Source of the DNA: Phytophthora quininea
Lineage: Eukaryota > Oomycota > Peronosporomycetes > Peronosporales > Peronosporaceae
Length of the DNA stretch: 64,000 nucleotides
Assembly (NCBI GenBank): GCA_011947345.1
Contig: JAAVTG010000579.1
Span: 124,001 to 188,000 of the forward strand
Reading direction: 5' to 3'
Below, in pieces: positions 11,301 to 21,184 of the stretch. Every line of letters begins with the position of its first letter. Positions within the stretch are counted from its first letter, which is position 1. The position numbers and the translations under genes were made by a program. The notes below the pieces were generated by a model, which searched no databases, had not been told where the DNA came from, and saw nothing but the letters and a program-made list of their open reading frames with translations.

Positions 11301-14300
11301 GATTGGTGCTGGTAGTGCATTCATTCGCGGAGGTGTTGTATCCTTTGAGGAGTTTGCTGTATGGTACTCTCAGCACGGCTACACGATTATTGCGTGGATT
11401 AAACTACTGGATACGAAGAAGTGGCCCGAGGTGAATCACTCAGTATCGGAGGCCATTCTTCGCTACAATAGCCGACAGCAGCATGCTATGGCGAACGCCA
11501 CACAAATGGGGTCTGAAGAAACTGACTCTGGGTCGTCCAATGACACTGTTTCGTCTAACGAGAGCACCCGTCGCAGTCGCGACTCGTTAGAAGCCAACCA
11601 CCCAGAATCGGACGTGACGATGCTGAACACTGCCGCCTTCCAAACGGCTAATCGCACTGCCGTTGAGGTGGGAATGGATGCTGTCAGTGGAATCGCAAAC
11701 CTCATCACGTCTCCATCGGCTTCAGCAGCCGCGGCGAAAGACCTGTCGTCTGTGGCGCTGCAATTCAAACTAACAAGCTACGACAACACGACTCTGCGCA
11801 TTCGTCTGAAAGACGTAGCCATTGTATACACGATTTCGGAACGCATGAACTTTAGCCGGATGGCAAGTGGAGAACTCGTGCATCTACTAAAGAAGCACGC
11901 GCATCGCCGTTCACTTACTAAGCCTGGGTACTTACGCGCAATGCGTGACCTTGTTCCACGCGACGAGCTGTCGAACGAAGATCAAGAGTTCTTATCGTTC
12001 CATTTGCTGCGCATTTTCACTCTTTTCGAGAGCGAGAGTGTGTTGCAAGACGGTGGAGCCAATGGCGATAGCAGCAGCGACGACGATCAACTCGCAAATG
12101 GCGTCGGCATGAGCACAATTTCGGTGGAAACCTTGCAACTTGCTGCAGGCATGAGCATTTTCTGTGGGACGACGAAAAGCGCAAAGCTGAGTGTGCTGTT
12201 TAAGCTGTTCGCCTCACATGGAGATGGCTTTGTCTCTCGCCGGCGCTTTTTGAGATGTTAAAGTCAATCTTGGTGGTACTCTTTGCTTTCTCAAGCTATA
12301 ACGCCACGAGAGGTCACTCGAATGACACTGAGTCTGTCAGCTCGTGGAGCACGAATTCGATTGCAGAAAAGACTGCCGGTGCTGTTGTCTCGAAGCTTTT
12401 CTGCGAAGCCACATGCAAGCACACCGACGCCATCAACCTTGCGGAGTTTGCAGCTTGGTACGCAGCAGGTGGGTATATGGACTGTCCGTGGCTCGAGCTT
12501 CTTGACCTGTCCAAGTGGCCAGCTAAAGAAGCATTTGAGGCTAGCAAGCGTGAAAAACCGTTGATCTACGCGTTTGACATGCTTGAAGAAGGCAGCATTC
12601 TGCACTTTACCGAGAGCGATATCTCGACGTATCTGTTCATGTTGCGCTCGACGAAGTTGGGAAGTTTAAGCGTGAGCAAAGTGTACGACGCGCTGTTAGC
12701 ATACGCGACTCCGTCGGCCGAGGAAGCGCTCAAGATGTCCAAAGCGGCGACGCAAAGCCGTCGCGGCCAAATGTATTCCTACGCAGCTGTTGAGGAGGAC
12801 GAAGGAGCGTACTTGATCCTTACGCGGAATAACTTTTACGAGTGTATCCGTAGCTTGGTTTCGAAAGAAGGCATGCCGGAGAAGGCACAGCAGACGTCGT
12901 CGAAACTACTATCGCGCCTGTTCAACGTGTTCGACCGCAAGCGTTGCGGTCGCGTCAATGCGTTGGAACTCGCTTGCGGCTTGAGCATCCTCGGAAAAGG
13001 TTCAAAGAGCCAAAAACTATCTCTCGCCTTTGATTTCATCACGAAAATGCGACAACAACGACACAAGACCCTAGCAAGCTACGCACCAGCACCACCAAGC
13101 ACAACGGTAGGCTTCACGGGAGGATTTGGTACGGGGACTGGCGGCTTTGGCCTTGGATTAGGCGTTCATAGCGCTCAATTTATGAGCGGAACTGGCGGAT
13201 TCGGCTTCTCAAGCACTCGTGGCTTGGGATCTACAGCTCAAGGGATGCGTGGGGGTGAATCGACAAGCTTCGATTCCTCCCGCTTCCGTAGCTGATATGA
13301 GTGCACTTCCCCACTCGGTGCTGTTTATCTACCTGCGGTCATTTTTACTAGCGCTGATGGCTCTTAGCGATGGGACGTACCGCCTTGGGTTGGAGAAAAT
13401 CTACGTAGAAGCTGATGACTTTATTGAAGAAGCCATGGGCGATCTCATGACTGACGTCACAGCTAACGGAGGAGCGACAGCCACAGCGACCACTGCGCTA
13501 TCAGGTTTTGGCAGTGCGCGATCACGAGCCCGCGTCACGTTTGAACAGTTTGGCGAGTGGTACAACACGGGCGGGTATCAACTCATTTCGTGGGTGGAAC
13601 TGCTTGATGTGAACAAATGGCAGCAGCAACAAGAATTCCAAGAGCAGTCCATGTCTATGAATGGACCAGCCTCTGTCTATCGTAGCAAACGCACAGCGCC
13701 CGTCTTGGGTTCTCAAAGTCGCGGGCCAATGTCTGCAGCGGCTCCAATACCAGTGGAACCCGTTCAACCAATTCACAACTCTGTCAAACCCGTAACTAAG
13801 CGACGACAGGTGCGACAGAGTGACATTGTGTCGACACCTTTTGTTCGTGGACTTCCAGGTGTCGACGGCGAAGGACAGAAGCAAGATGTACGGGAATCTG
13901 CAGGCGCGATCAGCCTGGCATCAGATGGCCCCATCATGGTGTTTGCTGTGGCGACTGATGCACGAGAGTTGGAGTTTTTCAACGAGGATATCGCAACGCT
14001 CAAGTTGCTTTTGCGCCAGACGCAACTGCACACTGTAACCTCGTGGGAACTGCAAGGGGCGATGATGGAGGCGTTGAATTTCCCCGCTGCTTCCAGCAGT
14101 AGTGTTGCTTTGACACGGCGCGGCACTTTTGTGCGTGCCTTGCAGCAAGTTTGTGGCACTCTGCCTCTTGTTGCCACAGCAAAGGATCAGACTGGGTTCT
14201 TAAGCGACGAGGGCATGGAAATGGTTCATTCATTGTTAGGGGTGTTTGCTCATGAACCAACTTCTGACAACGAGCAGGAAGATGTCCACACAGACGGCGA

Positions 14301-14811
14301 CGATGACGACGAGTCTGACGACCCCATTGATGTGGGTGCTGCCGTTTGTGGCATGCTAGTTGTGTGTGAAGGCACAATGCTCGAGAAGTTGAAGTGCTGT
14401 GCAGCACTTCTGTCCGATGACGACGAGGGGGCATTCAAGGAGGAAGGCGAAGGTGAGGAAGACGCTGATGACTCTAAAATGAAGTTGGAGACGCTCAGAT
14501 CGAGTCTGATGTGCTTCCTGATGGCCTTCTACGGTATGAGCAGCTCTTTGAGTGCCGAGCTGGCTCGGTACTCGGCCGAACTTGGCGCCGACGCCGTACT
14601 GCAGTCCTTCGAGAGCGCCGACTCGTCGATTGAAGACAAGATCGAGCTCGACCTGAAAAAGGAGGTATCGCTGAGAGAGTTCTGCGGCTGGTTTAGCGAG
14701 ACGGGCTACCCGTCCCACCCGTGGCTGGAGCTGGCAGAACTCAACCACTGGCCAGCAGCCATCAACGTCTGCGGTAGCAACGGGATTACTAGCGACGGCG
14801 AAGACGACTAA
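8364..14811 (+). CDS. Giant EF-hand protein with six repeated ~350-residue modules
   Basis: The sense runs from MSDPGPKKSPRRAPP at 8364 to the stop at 14811, about 2,140 residues. It changes frame six times: at the A5 run 9166-9170, T5 9583-9587, C5 9776-9780 (one base too many), T4 10122-10125, T5 12247-12251 and near CC 13286-13287. At each point the protein resumes in register, so I treat it as one gene. Each module has EF-hand helices, for example LFDADGDGCLTRREMWKYLR (good loop) and YFDADSKGYLNRQQLWRFLR. Each ends in a fixed motif of the type W[ILV][EK]LL[DN]xxKW: WLELLDLRKW, WIKLLDTKKW, WLELLDLSKW, WVELLDVNKW, and at the end WLELAELNHW. Acidic linkers separate parts. In module five a Gly/Phe-rich insert replaces the loop. 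A calcium-responsive cytoplasmic scaffold is likely; the exact function is unknown. Confidence 0.8.
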
Positions 14812-14855
14812 GGAAGGTGGATAGAGAGATGAGATGCTAGCAGGCCGACGAAGGC

Positions 14856-15399
14856 CTACTCGTATGCACAATGTAGTTTTATGCCTTTACTGATTCTTCT
14901 TCTTCTGTCTTCATCTTCAGTTGGAGTGGCTGCATCGCCGTGTAGTAGGAATGCCATCCCCACCAGGATGACTGTAGCTCCCAGGAACCAGCGCATGGGC
15001 AGATGCTCCTGGAAGAAGAAGAAGCCTCCAGCTGCAGACAGCATAAAGTTGACTGCGGCACTGGTGACGGTGGCAGTGAGCGAGTCTGTCTCGTGCAGCC
15101 CCTTGACGAAGCAGCTGAGCATCAGTGCGTTGGCCCCCAGCATCAATACCAGGCACAATGTACGGGCCACAGACCCCACCAGTGAGCAGGACACGACGGA
15201 CTCAGCTAAACCGGACGCGTGGCATTGGGTCTCGAGGAGTTGCAGAGCGCTGGAGTCGCTATCCGCGCCGAGCTGTCGAGCACATTGCACTCAATGATAG
15301 GGGGCTTTATACACAGAGGAGGAGGGCTGGCAACTAGCCTACCTTGCCGAGCAAACCGGCGAGGGCCGCCAGCGACCCGGCCAAAGCACTGTACCGCAT
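14856..15399 (-). CDS. TMEM42-like small membrane protein of the EamA/DMT superfamily
   Basis: Two exons: 15399-15343 and 15272-14856, with a 70-bp intron (15273-15342). The first exon encodes MRYSALAGSLAALAGLLGK, which looks like the first helix of EamA-type proteins. The second encodes the remaining helices (TLCLVLMLGANALMLSCFVKGL, SAAVNFMLSAAGGFFFFQE, WFLGATVILVGMAFLLHGD) and a charged tail. The total is 157 residues, the size of TMEM42 rather than a full ten-helix transporter, so it may act as a dimer or regulator. The gene is divergent from the TMEM65-like gene and shares about 300 bp of upstream sequence with it. Confidence 0.75.
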
Positions 15400-15698
15400 A
15401 CCGAATGGTACAAAAGGAAACTACTGAGCTATTCACTCCACATAGCACTCCAACCTCAAAGTTTGCTGTCTGCTATGCAGACTCTGCGCATCGAATGTTC
15501 ACCATTCTACGCCACACATATACGACAGCATGCACTCCAGTTGAGATCGACTGTCTTGCAGAGGAAGTTGGCTATTCCTGCCGCCCACGCGCTTGCTAAA
15601 TTTGCTCTGTGCTGTGGAAATGCTCAGGTCTTCCTTTCTGAGCGAGGCCAACGACACATTTGCAGTCACATCGCGCTCTGCTGCAAGCTACGAACGCC

Positions 15699-16619
15699 AT
15701 GAAGCGCATATGGAATCGTACACGCGTGATCGCCAAGAACCGCCGACCGGCCAATGCAGCGCTCGCAGCCGTGCACCGAAACAAAGCGTCCCGCCCTCGC
15801 TCTGCGACGACCATGCCCTGGGGAGCAACCGGCATCCTCCAAGGCCAGCAGCCTGCTAAGCACAAAGGCTCCCAACGAAAAGCAAAGCCTAAGACCAACG
15901 TCGACGCCCTCGTGGAAAGCTTCTTGACCCTCCCAAAGGCCCAAAAGTACACCGTCATGACGCGTGTGGCCAACAACTACAAAGGCGAACTCGAACACGT
16001 CCTGCGCACCGCCGACACGGACCGGGACGGGCTTCTGAGCCACGACCAACTGCGTAGCCTTCTCACGTCTCGCTTTCGGTTGCGTCCTGTGGCGAGCAAC
16101 AATCCAGCGGCCTCGCTTTCGTCCCGCGCACTCCTGCCGCCTACCAGTCGCCAGCTCAAACTCGTCATCATCGGCTCGGCCATCCCGTTCGTGGGCTTCG
16201 GGTTCGTGGACAACATGATCCTGCTGGTGGCGGGCGACGCCATCGAGGAATATTTCCACGGCTCGTACGCCATGACGATGCTCTGCGCCGCGGCGCTAGG
16301 CAACACGGTGGCGGACGTGGTGGGCCTCAGTCTGGGCGGGATCATCGAGTCCATGGCGCGCCGACTGGGCATCCCGGACCCGATGCTCAGCAAGGCGCAG
16401 GCCAACATGAGCGTCACGCTCTGGGCCAACTTCATTGCCTCTGCGGGCGGCATCACCGTCGGGTGCCTGCTGGGCATGGTCCCGCTGCTCTTCATGGACC
16501 ACAGCTTCTACGAAGACGATGCCCCCAGTCCAACGAGGTCGTCGAGTCGACGATGCTGCAACAAAGCGAAGCGTAGCGCAGCGCAGCGGATACTATCGGA
16601 GATACTAGTAGAGCAGTAA
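15699..16619 (+). CDS. TMEM65-like mitochondrial membrane protein with an EF-hand
   Basis: The ATG at 15699 starts a basic, hydroxylated N-terminus (MKRIWNRTRVIAKNRRPANA) that looks like a mitochondrial presequence. An EF-hand loop follows (TADTDRDGLLSHDQLRSLL). The rest is the TMEM65 domain: LVIIGSAIPFVGFGFVDNMI, AAALGNTVADVVGLSLGGII and GGITVGCLLGMVPLLF, three to four membrane helices. TMEM65 proteins act in the inner mitochondrial membrane and are linked to sodium/calcium handling, so an attached calcium-binding hand is meaningful. The written C-terminus from residue ~278 is Arg/Ser-rich. If the C5 run at 16522-16526 had one more C, the protein would end at about 16577 in a neutral acidic tail (NEVVESTMLQQSEA), which looks more natural. 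Confidence 0.8.
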   Translation: MKRIWNRTRVIAKNRRPANAALAAVHRNKASRPRSATTMPWGATGILQGQQPAKHKGSQRKAKPKTNVDALVESFLTLPKAQKYTVMTRVANNYKGELEHVLRTADTDRDGLLSHDQLRSLLTSRFRLRPVASNNPAASLSSRALLPPTSRQLKLVIIGSAIPFVGFGFVDNMILLVAGDAIEEYFHGSYAMTMLCAAALGNTVADVVGLSLGGIIESMARRLGIPDPMLSKAQANMSVTLWANFIASAGGITVGCLLGMVPLLFMDHSFYEDDAPSPTRSSSRRCCNKAKRSAAQRILSEILVEQ

Positions 16620-16970
16620 ACGTTCGCAAATACCCAGGTGGACCCCCGATGTTCCCAACGACCCAGTTACGCACCCCGAACCCTTGAGCCTCAGTCTCCA
16701 CAACTTGGCCTGGCCGGCCGTGCAGTGGACGTCGGTGTGTGCCACCTCAAAATCCACTTACAAAATTGAAGTATAAATGATGTGAGGGTTTTGGGAACCT
16801 TCACTTGGGCTGCGGTCCCGCGCTTCCGGACCCTCCCCTTCCCAGGACAAGGACGAGGTATTCTGACACTTTACGTTGATCAGCGACGACAACTTTGGCT
16901 GAGGCTTCGACATGGTGGGTGACCTGGAGATGCAGCACGTTGATCTGGACGTCACTCGTGACAGGGAGAT
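16620..16970. other. Spacer before the hAT element
   Basis: About 350 bp with no recognised gene. The right end (16913-16970) contains a short plus frame, MVGDLEMQHVDLDVTRDREM, that would continue across the target site if the hAT element were absent, so the insertion may lie in an exon of an unrecognised gene. Confidence 0.4.
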
Positions 16971-16989
16971 GATGATCCCAGTGCTTGGA
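16971..16989. repeat. Left target duplication (GATGATCC) and hAT terminal inverted repeat
   Basis: 16971-16978 is the 8-bp duplication; 16979-16989 (CAGTGCTTGGA) is the terminal inverted repeat. The same octamer follows the other end of the element. Confidence 0.93.
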
Positions 16990-18988
16990 AAAAATATATT
17001 AGAATAAATAGTAGTGATAATGGTGTACTACATTTATTTACTATTGCTACTTTAAACGAGGACTAATAATGATACGCCAGACATTTACTTGAAATTTAGT
17101 ATTCTATACTAAACATAAGTGTTTTTATAAAGTGTAAATCAAAGTAAGACATTGTTAGGATAAGTCTTTGAAAATGACTGGCAGCGAGATCCATTCGATC
17201 GCTATCGTTTTCCTTCCTACCACTTTTCAATCTGAAATCCCCAGCTCAAATCCCCCTCCTCACCATACCCAAGAATGCCGACATTTGCCGAGTGCTTTTC
17301 TCCTCGCTGCCCGACCACTACTTCAAGTGCAACTACTGCGGAACCATCCGGAGACAGCTCCCTTCAAGTGGCTACGGCACCGTCGTCAGCCACTTGAAGG
17401 ACAAGCACGATTCCTACGTAGACGACTACCTGGCCCATGCTAGCTCGCAAGCGGGAAACCTGCACGCCCACGGCTTTGTTAACGACAAAATCTCAAACAT
17501 CTACCGCTGGATGTCTTGGGTGGTCGACCGCAACATGCCGCTGTCTGAGGTGGACCACCCAGCAACCCGCTCCATGTCCCAGCTCAAGCCCATCTCGTCC
17601 AAGACTCTGAAGAAGTACCTGGCCGGGACAGCTAAGCTCGTCGAGCAGCAAATTGCCTCAATTCTTCTCCCCGCTTCGGGATTATGTTCGACGGCTGGAC
17701 ATGCTTCCTAGAGCAGTATGTGGCGCTGTTCGCCGTGTTTTGGCACGAGGGTCAAATGCACATGCCGCTGCTAGCCATCGCTCCGCTCGACGAGGTCGAT
17801 CAGACGGCGGACTCACATTGTTCCTACATCCGGAACATTTTGGGCATTTTTGGCCAATCACAAGACCCGCTGAAGTTTCTAATTGGCGATAACTGTGCAA
17901 CCAATCAACTGGTGGTGACGAAGCTCGCCGTCCCATTGGTCGGTTGCGCGTCGCATCGATTCAATTTGGCGACACAGAAGTACCTTACTCGCCATAGCGA
18001 GATCATCGACGCTGTGGCCGCATTGATGGCTGCCCTGCGCGCCCCGAACAACCGCAGGGAGCTGCGACGCCACACCAACCTGGCGCCTCTCCGCGCTAAT
18101 GCGACTCGCTGGAGCTCGACCTTCGCTATGCTGGACGGTACGTCAAGATTAGGGATGCAATCAAGCATGTTGACGCCGTGTACGACCTTGTCCCGAAGCC
18201 TGCTGCTCATCGCCGGATCAAGGTGCTCCTTGAAAACTTTTTGACGTTTAACAGCGTCTGCAAGAAGCTGCAGGAGGATGACTTGTCGATGGCTGCGGTT
18301 CGAGTGCTGTTCGGCCGCATTATCGAGATGTACCCGGTGACCAAGGAGCATCTGAGCCCTGACGCTCGGATCGTGCACTCGCCAGCCTTAGAGAGCGGCG
18401 TCGTTAAGGTATGCTATTTTTACTGTCGCCAGTGCTCTTGTGTCTAATTATTCTAATGTTGCATTAGGTGGCTACTAATCGCGTCGAAGCCTTGAGCGAG
18501 GACGAGACTACCGCTTTGAAGCCGTTTGAGTTGCAGGTGGAGTCGGCCCCTGCTCCTCGTGGCGGTAGTGCACGTCGCACTCGTCAACAGCCTCGTGAGG
18601 AGGACTTTGTCACGGCCGTGCTGAGGAATGACGCGCCGGCTGCACCCGCAACACCGCGCTACTGCGAGATCGTGGCGAAGATACCACCTACTAGCAATCA
18701 CTGCGAGAGGCTCTTCTCGCAGTGCAAGCTGATCCTTACTCCGCAGCGGGCTTTGCTGCTCCCCATCAACTTCGAGACGCTTTCATTTTTGCGCGTGAAC
18801 AGGCAGTATTGGGACGCGAGCACGCTGATGGCCCTTGTCATTGACGAGGAGCAGTAGTCCGGTTCGTTCGATGAGAATACATTACTTATTCTTCATTCTT
18901 TTATTATTGATGATGCTGCCAACCAATTCTTTTCTTATTGTTTTTCATAACAGACTGAAGAATAACTTATTCTAATGTCCAAGCACTG
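16979..18988 (+). mobile_element. hAT DNA transposon with defined ends
   Basis: The element is 2,010 bp. It begins CAGTGCTTGGA and ends with the exact inverse TCCAAGCACTG. Just inside each end a second stretch matches less closely (ATTAGAATAA near 17000 and its inverse near 18965-18975). An 8-bp direct repeat GATGATCC flanks both sides, which is the standard hAT target duplication. The interior carries one transposase gene on the plus strand with a small intron. Perfect duplication and termini point to a fairly recent insertion. Confidence 0.92.
17271..18857 (+). CDS. hAT transposase, one intron, two apparent frame breaks
   Basis: The N-terminus holds a BED-type zinc finger: YFKCNYCG, then SHLKDKH. 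The catalytic region includes FDGWTCFLEQY, FLIGDNCATN and CASHRFNLATQ. The C-terminal dimerisation block reads TSNHCERLFSQCKLILTPQR, ending FLRVNRQYW. A 59-bp intron at 18409-18467 with GT...AG borders restores the frame in phase 0. The sense changes frame near 17670 (C4 run) and near 18133, each by one base. Apart from these all expected blocks are present, so the element may have a functional source copy. The exact start is unclear; 17271 is where the open sense begins. Confidence 0.8.
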
Positions 18989-18996
18989 GATGATCC
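18978..18996. repeat. Right hAT terminal inverted repeat and target duplication
   Basis: 18978-18988 reads TCCAAGCACTG, the exact inverse of the left end, and 18989-18996 is GATGATCC, identical to the octamer before the left end. Confidence 0.93.
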
Positions 18997-19839
18997 CCAT
19001 TCATCAAGAGCGTGCTAGATCGTCGTCTCAACAATAAGATGTATCTTACGCACTAAAGCCTTCCGTTGTGGATGCCGGGGTCATGCCAGTATTCTGGGGT
19101 CGCCGAAGCTCGCTGAAGTGAGAGACGGCAGTCGCAAACTGGGCAAACGAAGATCGGAATGGTGATGTCTCGATGATTGGTGCGCTATGTGTGGCTACCG
19201 CTGTGGTAGTGTCGAGTGCTGGCGTGGACGTGGAGATTGCGACTTCTCTGGTCCTCAACAACGCGCTTTCCCCACATCAAGAGCTACGTGAGGCGGTCGT
19301 AAAGGTGCACGTAAAAGTGCACCCCCAATGAGCAGGTATCAGAGGTGGAAGCATCGAGAGCTAAGAAGCACAAGCACCATCACAAACACAAGGCTCTCTC
19401 GACGAAGGAGGAAGAGGTGGCTACTGAGGACGGCGAGGTCGTGCCCGCTTACGATCATAGCAGTGACCGCATTGAGTCGAAGATCACGCATGCGTGTCGC
19501 GCGAAGACGCTCACCTACTTGTGGCAGTATTGCGCCACACGCCACCGTGGCTGAGCGATGCTGTTGTAAATCGTGTGTACAGCAGAGAGCGATGTGTACA
19601 GGCGCTATACACTGACCATCGAAGCCGATATGATGACAACGATGACAACGATGAAGAACATGTGGCAGCAAACCAAAGCTAACGAAGGATGGTGCGTGGA
19701 GGCCGATGGTCGAGAGTGATGCTGTCATGTGGCTCGAGCAAGGAATATTTTATTGTTTAGTTTTAAAGAAGCCGTGAAAATCGATGAAGTCGTAGTTTTC
19801 GCTGCCTATCCTGGATGTTCACTTCAATGGCAAAGTACA
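18997..19839. other. Unassigned region after the hAT element
   Basis: No known domain. A plus-strand sense (IATSLVLNNALSPHQELREA at about 19225-19290) is followed, one frame over past a C5 run at 19321-19325, by a Lys/His-rich segment (KKHKHHHKHKALSTKEEE, about 19360-19415) ending at 19554. If real, these could be the downstream part of a gene into which the hAT element jumped. The evidence is weak. Confidence 0.3.
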
Positions 19840-20798
19840 TCACAAGCTATCAATCCTCCAGTTGTGAGCAATGAATACCAAATATCGCAACAATGATGGC
19901 GAAAGTGAGACGCGTTTGACCGTCAAAATGTTGCCACTCGTAGAGAAGGCTCGCTCAGAAGACACACTCGTGGCCACCGCACCAAGCCATTTTCTCGCGA
20001 GTCGACTAAGATTTGGGTACTTGACACGATTAATACTCCGCCACACTAAGGGGTCTTGCGCCTTTAGTACAGTTTTAATATCGCTCAGATATAAGGTAAA
20101 TTCATTCGCGCACTCCTTCTCCACATTAGATACTTGTCCGGGTACCTCATCCGGTCCAAAGATGTCATAAAAAAGCCAACTTCATCTTGAGGTAGCGGCT
20201 GGGATGCAGTTAAAGTCGGTGTTTGGTTGGCGGATTCTACTTGATATCCTTGGGCTAGTTTCCATACGGCTGCAATGAGTGCTTCATCAACGCTTTTTCT
20301 CTCTGCAGTACTTACACCACTCAAATGTACCATGCGTTTTCCAACGCGCGGGTCGAGGTAAATTATTCACAGAAGGTCACTCTTTAGCAGACCCGAGAAG
20401 CGTTCATCAAACAGCTTCAGGACAATCGCTCTACAATCGTTCATTAGAACTTTTGTTTCGGCTACATAATCTTCATCACCCGCCTCAGCCATGTGCTTTT
20501 TAAACAAATATGCTGTCCATCAGTGGCATTGTAGGATACGTTTGTCCACTTAAAGCCGTCGTAGCATCAGCGAAAGAACTCAACAATGTTATCAAGCACT
20601 TAATCGTCAACCTGTCTGACGCCTTCGGCCTGCGCAGCTCGGCCTCCATGTCTTCAAACTCAACGCGGCATTCCGGGCTTTCCAAGTTCGTGAAAAAGTT
20701 GACCAAGCTTTTCTCGAGCACAATAAATCGCTGTAGCATATACTTGCAACTGTTCAATCTCGTCGGATAGTCTACCTGCATACGCAGAGCCTCACTAA
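19840..20798 (-). pseudogene. hAT transposase, C-terminal half
   Basis: Picks up at VDYPTRLNSCKYMLQRFIVL, the hAT TRW-type block, directly beyond the inserted element. It continues to the C-terminal dimerisation domain RVKYPNLSRLARKWLGAVAT, SVSSERAFSTSGNIL and ending VFIAHNWRIDSL. At least two frame changes separate the blocks (around 20500 and 20130). The stop at 19840 is the natural end of hAT proteins. Confidence 0.78.
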
Positions 20799-20855
20799 CC
20801 CCTTGGTTCCCGAAAAAGGCTGCAGAACACGCAAGAGAATGTCGTATCTTACGAC
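20799..20855. repeat. Left inverted repeat and subterminal palindrome of the piggyBac-like element
   Basis: 20799-20812 CCCCTTGGTTCCCG; 20841-20855 GTCGTATCTTACGAC, with six-base arms around TCT. Both recur in inverse position at the other end. Confidence 0.8.
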
Positions 20856-21184
20856 GTACTCGTGCACCATTGCATTTGTATGTGGCAAAGATTCCACATG
20901 GAGATAGGAGTATAAGATGTCCAGAGGTTTCTCAATCAATGTCGTAAGTTATACACCGTTCCGATCTCATGAAGAATGCCCAAGTCGTAACTTACCTCCA
21001 CGCGACACTCGGCAGCAAAAGAAAAGAGACGACGCATTGCAAAGCGAGGCCAGCTATTTCAGAAAAGGAAGAAAAGAAGGTACGTCTATTCAAGGAACCG
21101 TGCTTTGCGCTGCCAACAGCTGCCAGCCATCACGTCCGACGCAACAGAAACTTACTTACCATCGCTGTCCCGCTCACCGGCACT

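Noticed and set aside
15206..15599. Frames over the TMEM42-like first exon and intron
   Set aside because: Neither strand's single frame explains the signal; the two-exon minus-strand model gives a complete membrane protein.
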